Source: Sapria himalayana
Lineage: Eukaryota > Streptophyta > Magnoliopsida > Malpighiales > Rafflesiaceae
Assembly (NCBI GenBank): GCA_029783825.1
Contig: JAREIK010001333.1
Location: 131,590-195,589 of the forward strand
Direction of reading: 5' to 3'
DNA length: 64,000 nt
The position numbers and the translations under genes are program-made. Below the pieces are notes generated by a model, which was not told the DNA's origin, searched no databases, and saw only the letters and a program-made list of their open reading frames with translations. Positions 48,790 through 61,649 of the stretch are shown piece after piece. The stretch's first letter is position 1. Every line of letters starts with the position of its first letter.

Positions 48790-51700
48790 CCCTTAAATTC
48801 CCCCACCCCCTTCATGCCCTAAAGAAGTTTATCTAACTATCTCTTCTACGAGGCTAATTTGAATAGTTACTTAATCTTTAACTAGAATAATGGATATGAG
48901 ACTAGCGATGTAGTCCAACAATAGGTAGTAAGACTCATGTGGGATAGGCTCTACTGATCCAAATCTTGATCACTCTTTAAATAAAATTCTCTTGCTCTAA
49001 GTTCTATTAGATAGAGATCCTAAGCATGTTTTGTATTTTAGAGAGCTCGAATGATAAGGGCACATTATTTAATTCTTTGGCTAATGGCATGAGGCTAAGA
49101 TGGGATGGGGCATGGCCAAATGGTAAGGCAACAAGTTTTGGTCTCGTTATTTTCAGGTTCAATTCTTCCATCCCAATTCCATTCCTTTCAAATAAAACCT
49201 AAAATTTACAATTGATTCAATCTTCATACCAAAACAATGAGACATTGATCCATATGCTTAACACAAGCATGTTGAACAAAGAACCTCTTTTTATTTATTT
49301 ATACTAGTCTTGTTCTTTCTTCATCAAGTAGCCCTTCTCATTGATAGTCTGAACATTGAAATTCTTAAAGTTTTCATACTAGTTGGCTTAGACCATAGAG
49401 CTTCCACTCCCATATGTGTAAAGTCCTTTTGAAATGTGTAGGATTTCGAAAGTATTCGACTCCTTTGAAAGAGATAGAAGCTTTCCTTCTTTCTTTGATT
49501 GTAGTGAATGACTTATACATATGGAGCTGGTGGGACTCGCTTCATTCATTCCTCACTTTATATCTTATATAAGTTTCATTTTGAAGATGGGTGATATGGC
49601 CCTAGTGAAGCACCTAAAAGGATATAGCAGTCGAATTCCATATTAAAAATTTTCCACATGTGGTGTCCTTCCTTTGGCTTTACAATGTGATATTGGTAAG
49701 CCTGGGTTTGCAAGTAGAAGGTGAAGAAACTTCAAAGGGTAACCAAAAACTCTTCCACTTTAGGCAAGTCTCAGACTTGACTCTACTCTCAAACTAGTCA
49801 AGGTAAGGTAGAGTATAAAAGGTTTCCTAGATTGTGGCACTATGAGATGGAAATTGATCATATAAAAGATCATGGCTACATTTAGGAGTAATCCATCTCA
49901 AAAACTAAGAATTATTTAAGAGAAAAAACAATATATTAGAGCCTATTCAGTTAGTCAAAAAGCTAGATCAAAAAATTTGCACCCAATAGAGCAACACCTT
50001 GAGTAGACTGATATGGTCTTGTGAAGCTATCCCAATGATCATTAGAGGAGATCTCTTTGATCTTCTTTCTTTTTTTCAAATATGCATGCTTTGCATAACA
50101 CATGCAATTAAAAGATTGTTTAATCATCAAACTCATGCTCACTGAAAAGTTGTCATTCATGTTTGGAAGAAGAGATAGTCAATCATCTCTTATGAATGAG
50201 ACTGCTAAAAAATAGGCTATTTAAATCCTGAATGAGTCCTCTCTTGTAGGATGGAAAGGTGGGAAAAGGGGAGGAGGTCTTTAGTATCTCTGTTTTTTGA
50301 ATTGGATCACGAATGATTTTTTATCATTAGCAAAGCAAGACTTCATTTCTTACCTTACTTGGGGATCTTACCAACCAATCAGATCTTCCCAACAAGAAGG
50401 TACCTAGATTATAGGCTCTTTTGAAAGAACCTTGAAATATCTTCTTAGGTAATGGGAATTCCCTATGATGGCTAGCTGACTTGCTAGCTTTTCAAAGGTT
50501 TGGATGTAAAGCCCAAAGTGTAAACCCTAAAACTTTGTCAAGAAGGGTACCTTTGTAACTGTATAAAGATCATGCACTATCTTCTCGAAATCAAAAGTTA
50601 AAGGAAGAAGAAAGAAGATGCTAGAGTGAATATGATATGAGAGGATCGAGACCAACGTACAAGGGAAGAGTCCATACAAATTATGGTTTTTTTAACAAAG
50701 ATAAGGCCACTTTAATTGCTGAAGATACCTTTTGAATTCCTTCAATAGCCTTAGTTTGAGACAGAAAGAATAAAACTATTAATGCCAGTGGATTGAGAAA
50801 TAGAGATTGATTGGATAAGAACATGCTTGAATGAATCCAAGGATCATAAGGACTAAGTTGCTTCCATGAATATAAAATCACAAAGTCTGAATAGGGGGGA
50901 ACTAGAATAGCATTTCCTAATCTATCCTAAGGCGTATGAGGCTACCTTTCTCTAGAATCTTGGAAATGGAGAGCGGCTTGAATAATGTAGGCCAATGCTC
51001 AATATCAATGTTGTAAAAAGGTACACAATGATACTGGAATATTTGATTAAAATTGGCTTCTTAATAGCTAGACGTAGGCTAGATCAGTGAAGCAAACCAA
51101 AGAGTGTAAGAATGTGAGATTCAAAGAAAGGGAAGGGCCAAGAAAGTTAGTCCAACTAGCCAATTTCATGAATTCAAACCGAATGCATTCATTCTCTCTA
51201 GGTTTATTGAATTCCCTCATTGCTTACATAAGACATGATGGAACCATCAATTGAAACCTAAGATCTCTTCTTATTCATCTTTCCTAAAAGTGCTAGAAAT
51301 AGAGAGATTATCATGCACATCCTACATCTTTTCATTTTGGTCTTATGAGATTTAGGAGATCTAATCCTTGAAATATGATCCTACAATTAAGCAATATTAT
51401 TGTGGAGATTGATTAGGCTAACAACTTGATCTTCTTTCTCTATTAACTAAATAAGAAGTTAATTATCATGATATTAGTTACATTTTTCATTGATGAAACT
51501 TTAATAGAGATAGTTTGATCTTTCATCTTGTTTAACCTTATAATATAAGATCGTGCTTATGTATTAATGAAAAAGGGACTATCCGAGTGTTGCTGTATCT
51601 TTCTTTTTTTCTTCTTAAGAAGATATTCTCTTTTGGTTAGTCCATAGTTTGTGCCATCTCTTTATCTTACTACAAATAACTTATCTCAGTCCCTCTAGTT

Positions 51701-54700
51701 TAGCTAGGTCATCATGTTCTTAGATGGAGCTTTTTGTTTTAGATAATCCTTATTTTACTAGGTAAGATTTGGAGATGTGGAACATAGGAATCTTGCATGC
51801 AGTGTACTAATAAATGAGTTTTTAACTTTATTTGGAAGGCACTCTCTTTTCATTTTATTTAATAAAAAACTACTTTTAAGTCATTTTAAGATAGGTCAAT
51901 CCAGCAAGGGAGAAAAGTAATTCCAATAGAAGTAAGAGTGCCTCATACACATCATATCTTCGTTTGAAAGTGAAAGCCAGCAACATCGATAACTTTTTCT
52001 TGGAAACTTTACAAGCTAAAAGCAGTTAGATTAGCAGTTGTTATTATTGAAGTTTCCAATAATGCATTCCTAAAAACAAGTTTGTTTGAAAGCGGGTGCT
52101 TCAACTAAGCAAATAGAGCTCACATACTTTACTTTCTTTTGTAGGGATTAAACAATAATGCTAGTTTTCTAAAATGCATTTGTAGTTCTAAGGGTAAAGG
52201 GGTAAGTAGGGGTTTGATTTATTAGAGGAAATTAGATAAAAAATAAAATGTCTTACCCTAATAAGGATAAAAGAGTGTTCCTTAAGTATAAGAGCTTATA
52301 ACCATATAGTTCCCTTGCATGTAGTTTATAGTGTATAAATATTGAATCTTTCCTCTTTTGCAATGGAGTTAGATTATTTCTTTTTTTATGTTTCAGACAA
52401 GGCATTTGTAGGTTCTTGCAAGGTAAGCTAGGGATAGACAAAAAGCTATGGGAGGTATTATAGGCAAGCTAGCCTATGATCAAGCATGATCTTAAATTAG
52501 TGCCAGTTCAAGTGTAGTTCTTGCATCTATCTTAACGGGGAAGACATAAAAAGATATTTATTTTTGGACTACTATAATAAGTTTTCTCCTTTTTATGCAT
52601 TCTCCATTAGAGCTAGTGAAATCTTTTTTACATTTTGATGGCTAGTTTGAAAGTGTAAACAAAAGACAGTTGATTATCGAGAAATTGATTTGCCAATCCT
52701 TTAGAGTAGTACTAGGTCCTTTAAATTTATCTTCTTTCATTTCAAGCCAAGTCCTGATCTTCAAGACAGGTTTAGTTGTGTTGGTAGTTAGTTGTGTAGG
52801 ACTCTTTTATTAGCCTTTGAACTTTATTAGATATTTTATCGCTACTAAAGTAGATTCTTTCCAACTCGAGTCCTATTGCGCTAAGCAATTCTATTCCATA
52901 TTTTAAAAAGTCATATTTAAGCTTTGTAATTCCCTAAACACTCTAAAGATATATTAGCATTAAGAAGATAGGACATTTATCACACTACCATGGGTAAAAA
53001 TTTTTCTCGGCCAAGCTATTCCATACTTCAAGTGCCAGTTGAAGCCTATGGATTATATATATCTAATGATTGTTATTTTTCAGGGAGCTTCTCAATTGGA
53101 TCCATGAGCAAGACCTATGTTTTTATCTTGAAAGGTTAGATAAGTTGCTAACTATGGTTACCCCATCCCATAAATAGCAATAACTTGGATTTGGACTCCA
53201 ATTGTGGATTTGAAGAGGCTGCTGCATATATACTATCTCCAGAGAACAAAATTAGCACAAAATGTTCAGGTACTTTGGCATGTACATAACCCTTTCTTGC
53301 TGCTCTGATTGTTCTTGCTCCAATCCAATTAGTCAATAACTTTCTTTGGGCTATTGGGAGATAATCTATGAGTAGAAAAGCTTTATATAAAGGAGAGGCT
53401 TGAATCAATAGAATCTTATATATCCATTGAATATTTAATCCTCGATTCTTAGTAAAGAGAAATAATTGAGGAACAAAGTGTTGGCCAAGATTGAAAGAAA
53501 TAGTAAGAAATTATTTTGTCAAAGATGAATTAACCAAAGCTCTAGACCCTAGTTAGGAAACCTCACTATTCTAATCATAAAGATTTTGTCTTTGATCCCA
53601 TGGCTAGAGAAAACATATCTATTGAGGCAACTGCACTTGGTTAGTAAAAAATAGTCTCGGCTAGACCGATATAACCAATGTTATGGTTGATTAGGTTCAA
53701 CATAAATAGATTTTCTACCCCTTTGTTTTCATGCCTGAGGCTTGGGAAGTGTAAGAACCTGAGGGGTTACAAGCCTCCTTGCTCTTAATGCTGGGCATGA
53801 CTACCAATCTATTCAAAAGCTTCTTTATATTTTGGAGATGACTATTTCTCATAGTTCTTTAGGCATTTTTTTTGGAATCCCCTTTGAAGTTTCTTCAACC
53901 TGCAACTAAAAAAACTACCCCCATGACAGATCTTCTCCTATTACCATCTAAATGGTATTGGTTTGTTCTATTGTGGGAAGTAAAACTAACACTAACATAG
54001 AGAGAATGATGTTTTCCTCTTTAAACTCTTTTTGCACCCCAGATGGAGCAATATTCTATTTTAAAATAATACATAGTTATGATTGGTATGGCTCAATACA
54101 TGCAATCACTTTTGTCTCTTATCTTTTGAAATATTATAGTATGAGCTTGTACTTTAAATCTTGATTTAAGAATTCCAATGGTGAAGAGATTAGTAAAGAA
54201 AACTAGCTTAGTTGTTTCGCTCATATGCAACCCTACTAGAAAAAGTATAAGTACAAAAACTCTAACTTCAAATGGCTCGAAGAAAGTAGATTTAGAAATA
54301 CTTTTTTATCTCTCGTCAATTGGACCACTCAAAAAGGAAATTTAATCTCAAACTATAAGGAAGAGTAAAGTCTAACTTTATTTCTTGAGATCTTTTTCTC
54401 CTTCATAGCTTAATTTCCAAAATTGGGAATGATAACTATATTAGCTTTCAAGGAGAGGGTTATGCTTAACCTTGGACGTGTAGAAAATAATGACTTCAAC
54501 AAGCTGGGAAGGAATAGGCAAAGTATTAACTAGTGACTTCTACTCTAACTAAAATTCTCCAACTATGCTTGAATGTCCAGGAGTTGGCCTCCTCCCTAGA
54601 TGATGTCAATAAATTTTCTCATTTCTACTCTATGAGATTAGTTTTTTAAATGCAACTCTAGGAGTGGAACCTACTATATAATAAACATTATGCCTTCTAT

Positions 54701-54940
54701 TGGATATGTTTAGCTTAATATTATTATAAAAGGAATACTTGAAAGGATTGAAAGGAAAGAGACAAAAATGAATTATCATCAATCAATATTAGTGTAATAC
54801 CTATTATACTAAACTAGCTAAACTCGAGCAAAAAAATAAGGCTTGACATCTATATTCATTCTTCTTGTCCTTGGGTTAGATCCTATTCCCACATATGAGA
54901 CATAGTTGCTCGTATTGGCTATTACCTCCTAAGCTAGTCT
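48790..54940. other. Putative organelle-derived (NUMT-like) decayed DNA, middle part
   Basis: Same texture as 34650-48200, and it contains the trnQ(UUG) relic. Minus-strand open frames at 49963-50160, 50681-50881, 52253-52441 and 53148-53408, and a plus-strand one at 53952-54164, match no known protein. The one at 53148-53408 (86 codons, with a GARTIRAARKGYVHAKVPEH stretch) has the most protein-like composition, but it has no homologue I can name. Confidence 0.35.
49106..49175 (+). pseudogene. trnQ-UUG: Plastid-like tRNA-Gln (UUG) relic
   Basis: TGGGGCATGGCCAAATGGTA starts it, followed by AGGCAACAAGTTTTGGTCTC (anticodon TTG) and GGTTCAATTCTTCCATCCCA. This follows plastid trnQ-UUG (TGGGGCGTGGCCAAGTGGTA...) much more closely than my recollection of plant mitochondrial trnQ. 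It is about 70 nt against 72. The T-arm has lost a base (GGTTCGAATCC became GGTTCAATTC). Two of seven acceptor-stem pairs are broken, and the anticodon stem is changed at G-to-A and C-to-T positions. It is therefore non-functional. It supports an organelle origin for this stretch, either directly from plastid DNA or via plastid DNA carried in a mitochondrial genome. Confidence 0.85.
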
Positions 54941-54948
54941 CTTATCTG

Positions 54949-56007
54949 TAGAGATGTTATTGGATCGAATTTGGATCGTATTTTTCAAAAAATATATCTA
55001 ATCCTAAATAAAAATAATATATTCATATCCATATCCATATTCTATGGATAAAAAATATAAATTCATATCCTATCCATCAGATTTTAGATATTTTTCACGG
55101 ATATTTGTTTTATCCATGCGACAATGAGAAATATTTTACTAACATATGACACTAGTTATAACTTCATGATTCATAAATTTAGGAATATAAACCAAAATAT
55201 AAAGTAAATAAAACATCACAAATCAAAATAGTTTAACAAGTGCCAAATTCAAAATGTTTAACATATTATACAAAGTTTCAACAAAGTTTAGTAGACTTTG
55301 ATCTTCATAAAAGTTTGGTAAACTTCCTCCACCAACCCATAAAAAAATCTTTTGATGTTGCTAATTTGTTCACTAAAATCATTTGAAAAAACCAAATAAA
55401 AGTAAAAGTGAATCAAAGTCATCTTATACCTAGGGTGCAATACTGTAGCAAAGCAATACGCACTAATTTATGGATCACTTTCTAATATGCATCGAATTTT
55501 GAAACCATAATTTTTTCCATTATACTAATTACTACAATGGAGGACATGAGTCATTCATTCAATATCATTTTAATCCTAAAAAAATCAAGAAAAAACATAT
55601 TTGCATTCAGTAGTGGGATATCTTGTCCCAAAAAATAACTCAGTGATATTATAAAACAACTTCAACCTATTACAAATAACCTTTGTAATATCTCATTCTG
55701 CTTCACTAGGAACAAGCACGTAGTGTGACTCAACAACTTAAGTCTAAAAAACATATTTTCATAAACCAAAGTAATTTTAAGTATTAGATAAGTGGTTCCA
55801 CATTATTGGACAATCCAAACTCAATCTTTTTGTACAAGAATTTTATCCATATGAGTTTCATATTAGATATGCATAAATCTATATCCATTAAAAAAATTAG
55901 ATTTTATCTATATCCTTATCCATTATCCAGTCAATAGATTTTTCTACTATTTGACCAGATGGGATGGGGTCGAAAATCCATGGATATGGACATATTTGTC
56001 ATCTCTA
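54949..56007. mobile_element. Non-autonomous hAT element (MITE-like) with decayed 8-bp TSD
   Basis: The left end reads TAGAGATGTTATTGGATCGA. The reverse complement of the right end reads TAGAGATGACAAATATGTCC. The flanking octamers CTTATCTG (54941-54948) and CTCATTTG (56008-56015) agree at six of eight positions, the two differences being T/C. An 8-bp duplication is the hAT signature. The terminal and subterminal words (GGATCGAATTTGGATCG, CATATCCATATCCATA, CCATGGATATGGA) are typical of a common plant hAT-derived family. About 1.06 kb, with no transposase recognised. It splits the organelle-like region. Confidence 0.8.
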
Positions 56008-56015
56008 CTCATTTG

Positions 56016-59000
56016 TGCCTGCATGACCAATAGATATTGATACTATTCATGGTACAGAATCTTTCTCTTAATATGGATCTTCATTCCTAGTCCTTCCTTA
56101 CCATTTACTTGACCTTTAGTCACTATTTTTACCATCATACACGGAAAGTACCTATCCTTTCTATCCAATCTTGTTCCCTATCAGATATGATACAATACAT
56201 AGCTACCCATATGACTTATTTGATCCCACTGTGCAAATAAAGATGTCAAGCCTTTCTTTTTCCTGTGTGAGGCCTAAGGATTACCATCTTTCGTCCAGAG
56301 ATGCACATCCAAATTGTACTTGTTCTTGCCCATGAGTAACTATAAACAAAACTTAATGCCCAAGTTATTTAGGCTACTCAAGACTCACCATTATTCTCAT
56401 GAAAAACAAAATGAAAATCATGTCTTGCTTCCCTTTCCTCATAGCTCTGCTCCTTAAGAAAGGTACAACCCAATTATAATGTACATCAGTAAGTGTGACA
56501 ATAAGAAAAAGATTTGGAGTGTAGTTATAAGCAAGATAGCACTGGAAAAAAGAAATTGGAAGGCATGGCTCTTCCTTATCTAAAGAAGTCTTTTTACTAC
56601 TTCAAATAAGTCATGTGTGTCAAGAAACCTTGCATTCTTAGCAAGAAAAAATATGGGAGATCCTCTAGCATATCAAAATTGAGATATTAGAAGGTTAATG
56701 GTAGAAGTACATGACAATCATATGGGTTGAAAGTATACAGCATGTGCATCTAGTTAGAAAACAAGCTGCTCTTTTTCTACATATCTCTTTCTCCAAGAAG
56801 ACAAGTCAGTACGCCTAAGCAACTATTTGTTAGTTAAACAACCTTTTGTTAATAACTAAGCCTTTGGACAATCTTTGTCTTTCTTTGCATGCCTTTCTAC
56901 TTTAGAGATTAATTATTCCTTTTGTTACTTCTCTTCCAACTATCATAGTTGTATAGACTAACCTTTTCTTTACAAAAAGTGATATTCTTAATCAATTGTA
57001 TTAATAGCCATACTCATGTCTTTTCTAGGACTAGTTGCTCGAGTCTTATCTACTTAGGAGCTATCTTACTAATATTTATCCTTGCATCGAACAACTAAGT
57101 GGCTATGATAGAAAGAGATCCTCCTAGTTAAAGCATGAGGTCTTCACTTCCGACCCCTAAAAAGAGGTTTCATATGCAGTCACATAAGTTAGGGTAGAAG
57201 ATGTAATTTACCCAGAATCAAGAGGAGTAGGAGATAGAATTTTATTCCTATGGGGGGATGAATGAAAGAATTTAGCTATATAGAAGAGAGAATCAACATA
57301 TGAGATGAGATTAATTTCTACTTAATGTATAGATAGGGACTCCCTAGATAGAATTTATATGTTATTTCAAGGAAGGGTAGTGGATAAGCACCTAAGGAAG
57401 TAGGATCCTGTCAAATTCTAAATGAGTGGTTGAAATCATGGCTCAAGTTTACCCAAACCCTAAGTGTTAAGTATAGGTAGGTTTGCTTGTAAAATGAAAG
57501 AAATCAAAGGTAACTTTTTTTTATAATGAATGGTCGGTCAAGAGAGAAACATAGGCTATAGAGAGACAAGTCATGTGGAGATATGATCATTGTTAAAGAT
57601 AGCTTAGTTAATCTAAGATGTAGATAATTGTTGGCTCCTGTCTCTGGTAGTTGATAGCCTTTTGGATAGGTAAGGAAATATTTCAACCTCTACTACTTGT
57701 GGAAACCCAACTGTAGCATAAAAAAATTACTCACCTCCGAAATAAAGGTGAGTTAATAATGGGTGAATTATACTTTGTTCCCTGCAATTGGTATTGATCG
57801 AAATTTAGGTTATGTCTCTTGTGTTTGGGGAAAAAACACTTAGGTAATTCTAAATTGGCGGTGGCCAAAAGAATCTTTCTCATCCAACAAAGTAGGGGCT
57901 CCCATTCTCGTATAATCTCAGAGGTTACTAAGTTTGACTAAGTCAATGTGCTTGAGCCGGTGAAAAAAGCTTTTATTTGGGACCATTCCTTAGAACTAGT
58001 TTTTTGGGATTTCATGCTTCCTTTCACTTGGTTTAGCTTTTGCTAGTTTGATAAATTTTGATGTATTGAGCACATCATATAAGAACCCAATTGTAGTTGT
58101 ATAAGTGATATGTATTTAGTCTAAGTCCATCTATGGCTCTCTTTCTTAATCCAAGGGTTTTCATGCTTGTCTTGCTCACTCCTTCAAAAGTATTTTTTAG
58201 TACTCAAGAAGAAAATAAAATACTATACTAAAGCATAAGAGCGCTAACTTGAATTGCTACTAATAAGTAGATTGCTCCCTTTCATTAATTCAACTTATCT
58301 TTTTGTATAGGTATTTGAAACTTTCTTTTCTAAACTAAGACCGGTGCGCCTTAGTGCTTTCTTGTTTACAACTATACTATTCTCTAACAGAAAAGTCTAG
58401 TCTTAAGATAATTAAATAGAAGGTCTCAGCCCTATCAAGTCTTTCTCTAGGTATAACTATTATGTTACCTTTTATTGGCAGGTATGCTATGGTACAAATC
58501 TAAAGCTTTGAATCAATTTAAGTAATTTAAATCAGCAAAGTAGAAAAAAAATTTGAATGTTTGATCAAGGTCTTTAGATTTGATTCAAGAGGTGAATATG
58601 ATTCTACTGATTCCATAGAATTTTTTGATTCATGATTTATATTGAGTTTAATAGGTTTCTATCATCTAATTAGATTATTCATTAATGATATTGTGCTTAC
58701 ACACTGTAATAAAATGGAATGTCAGAAAGGAAAAAGAGTTTCAAATGCATATACCACCTAAGTACTTGTGGGCTTCAGCCAACAGCAACATATGGAATCA
58801 ACAAAAACTCTATCTGATACTTAATTCCTTTCTATATTTATAATGAATATATAGCTAGTAAAGTTCTTTACTTTAAGACTTTAGATTGGCCTACTTGAAC
58901 TAACAACCATAAAGTAGAGATAAAGAGAGTTTGGTCTTCAGTGGTAAATAAAAGAACATTTTACCAAGTCTATTTGAAATAAATCCAATAGAGTCCACAA

Positions 59001-60300
59001 CCTACTATACATACTATAGGTACTGGCCCCCTGAAGTATTGTCTAGGTGGCTAAAATAAAATTCGTTGTTAACCAAAATAAGCTGAACTGAAACTAGCAT
59101 CTCAAAAAAAAAATGTTCCATGGCTCAAGTGATCGACTAGATGCATGAGCACTAATTAGCCAACAAGTAGAAAGTTCCTACTCTAAGATATCCTACTATT
59201 CTAGATAAAGAACTCACGTAAGACAAAAAACTCTTAAAGATTCTTGCATATGAATAAAGAATCAAGAATACTAGCTTGAATGTAGCCATACTAGAATAGA
59301 AATGTTTACTTTGTAGGGAGCCCATGTCTTATTCTTAAATCTCGATAAAGTAATTAAACTTAAAATCCCACTTTTCTTTAGTTTAGAATCCTTAATGCAT
59401 TCCATAATTGAATGAGCTTTCCCAAAGTGGACTAACACTCAGTTTTGAGCCACAACTGAGTATGTTTCCATGTGAAGTTTCTAAAAAGTACTACTCTATG
59501 GATCGATCCAATGAAATAACTTCGGCTAGGCTTCAGGCTTGATTAGAGTGATCACTAAAAGAATTAAAAAAAAATCTTTATGATAAAAAAAATTTATAAA
59601 GCCTCATATGCCCAAGCTTAGGTTAATTATAAGAAAAACAAGCAGTTTTCTATGTTTTCCCATTCATCCCTAACTTGGAGTTTGGCCATAACTTCCACCC
59701 AACCGAGTAAGGAGAAGTGGAGTATGTAGAATAGCACCCAAGGTGAGCACATATGTAAGACTTACCAGTCCCATTTAAGGTTTATTGTTTTAAAAATAGC
59801 TTTAGCATTAGTCAAACAAACCCCCTCTTTGATTAGTTGAAAAAATCTTAGGCATCATTCTATGCTATTGAGAATATCATATGCCCTATACAACTTTTGA
59901 ACGAAATAAATTCAATCAGATCAAATATCTACAACTTTACGTTTGAATCCATCAACCATAGAAGAAGAAGCTTGATTGTTCTTGTCTCAGGGTTTTTGGA
60001 ATCAATATAATTAATTTAATAATGGATCATAGTTAAAAACAATGTTCAATTGAAAGAATCATGATGTAGCTGTTGAAGTAAATTTTGATTAGGTGAAGAT
60101 TCTTAATGGAAGAATTAGGAATCACTTAGTGTGATAGGGCTAAGGAATGAGATTAGCATAAGAAGCTAGAAGAAGGTGTAAGTTTTCTTTTTTGCTAATA
60201 AGATATGAAAGTTGGTCCAACCTAGGATACTAATATATTAGTTAATGCCTTAGGTGCATCAATATTCTTTTTTCTTATGCTTTGAATGAATATGGATCTA
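56016..60300. other. Putative organelle-derived (NUMT-like) decayed DNA, right part
   Basis: Continues the texture seen before the hAT element. No coding similarity or RNA gene was recognised. The minus-strand open frame at 57504-57686 is not recognisable. The right limit is set by the first integrase similarity of the gypsy relic at about 60300. Confidence 0.35.
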
Positions 60301-60309
60301 TTTTTCCAC

Positions 60310-60690
60310 CAATGAAGAGCTTAAATTGACAATTTATTTGTGGATGAAAAGTAGTGTTCATTATCAAATGTGTTCCAATTACTTTCTGGAAACTCTTACA
60401 AGAGTGAGCCATTGACCTAGGATCTTGGTCCAATATAATAGATACTAGCACTCCATTTACTCAGACAATTTCTCATATATTTAACTTAGATAGTTCCTCT
60501 AGTATGAATGTCATTATCGTAGCAATAAAATATGTTGACTTTGTAAGCTAGTCTACTATCACCTACACATCATCATGTTTTCGTGATTTCCTTGACAAAT
60601 GAGTCATAAAATCCATTGTGATATATTCTCACATCCACTCTACTACCTCCCATTGCAGGAGTAGCATTGTTGACTTTTGATGCTCAGCCT
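60310..60690 (-). pseudogene. gypsy integrase core relic
   Basis: Minus-strand text includes KAEHQKSTMLL, then WEYITMDFMTHL-type (broken by a stop), HDDVxVIVDxLTKSTYFI, and VSIILDQDPRS. It ends GTHLIMNTTFHPQINCQF. These match the conserved gypsy core (W..I.MDFI..LP....D.I.V.VDRLTK.AHF.P... and SD.D..F......F...AFHPQTDGQ). The DDE aspartates at MDF and DQDP can still be read but stops intervene. Confidence 0.8.
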
Positions 60691-60760
60691 TTATCTATTA
60701 ACACATGAGGTATCGTCGCATAAAATCCCCAATGTGTTTTTTCATCCTATTCTAGTAATA

Positions 60761-60991
60761 CTAGTGACAAAGATCATTATACATCTTTGTGCCACTTGGA
60801 TATACTAAAAAATGGGAACAATGAAATTCTCTAAGTATCTCCTCTCTCAATTCTACTATTTGAGGAACCACAATCCATCCCATAAACCAAAGACTATCAT
60901 CCATGTGAATGGACCAACCTTCATCACCTGTACTAGCCTCTACATATATTCTTGATGGATAATATTTCTGCATCTTATTTATGGATCTCAA
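60761..60991 (-). pseudogene. gypsy integrase zinc-binding (H2C2) fragment
   Basis: An open stretch of 76 codons. Residues 29-76 (HMDDSLWFMGWIVVPQIVEL, then REEILREFHCSHFLVYPSGT and KMYNDLCH) match the region before gypsy integrase: D..L.....VP....LR..IL.E.H...Y..HPG.TKMY.DL. The histidine of the H2C2 zinc site and KMY.DL are preserved, while PG has become PS. The partner cysteines lie in the next segment (near 60690), which has stops. Confidence 0.85.
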
Positions 60992-61149
60992 TCAACTTAT
61001 TCAATAGAGAAGATGTGACTACTAAACTCCCAATAATACCCTGACATTGATTACTATATTGTAAGCTAAATCATCTCATAATCTCAAGCATGTTACATTC
61101 CCATGAAGCTATACTAGCTAGTACACCCTATGACTTCCAACTAAGTACA

Positions 61150-61560
61150 TCAGCCACCAAATTTGCCTTACCTGGATGGTAATACAAAGTAAAATCATCA
61201 TCTTCTAGATATTCCATCCAGCTGCATTGTCTCATGTTGAAGTCCCATAATGTAAAGATATATTTCAGACTTTTGTGGTCTATAAATACCTCGAATTACT
61301 AGCCATATAAATAGTGGTACTATATTTTTAAGACAAAGACTATAGCCACTAACTATATATCATATGTGAGTTAATTTCGCTCATGATTCTTTAGCTTCAA
61401 TTAATCATAAACTACAATTTTCTCGGATTGCATCAGAACACATCCAAACCATCTTTTGAACATTACAATACACTATATATTTTTGTCTCGTATCTAGAAC
61501 TATCAGAATAAGAGCTGAAGTAAGTCTCCATTTAAATTTCTAGAATTCTTTCTCACATGT
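61150..61560 (-). pseudogene. gypsy RNase H relic
   Basis: Minus-strand frames give PMTRLTQKEVKYKWIDTCEK (start), KFKWRLTSALILIVLD, then KLTHI and an ALK-IVPLFIW piece. Next comes [10 protein letters not shown] followed by [15 protein letters not shown] and [16 protein letters not shown]. These correspond to the family's W...C...[27 protein letters not shown] and YHPGKANVVADALSR blocks in order. At least four frame changes. Confidence 0.85.
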
Positions 61561-61649
61561 ATCAATCCACTTATACTTAACTTCTTTCTGAGTTAATCTA
61601 GTCATTGGAGTAGCTAAAAAGAAAAAATTCTCAATAAATATTTTGTAAT

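Noticed and set aside
34650..60300. Intact mitochondrial genes or further tRNAs
   Set aside because: Apart from the broken trnQ relic, I could not recognise any conserved mitochondrial protein, rRNA or tRNA sequence by eye.
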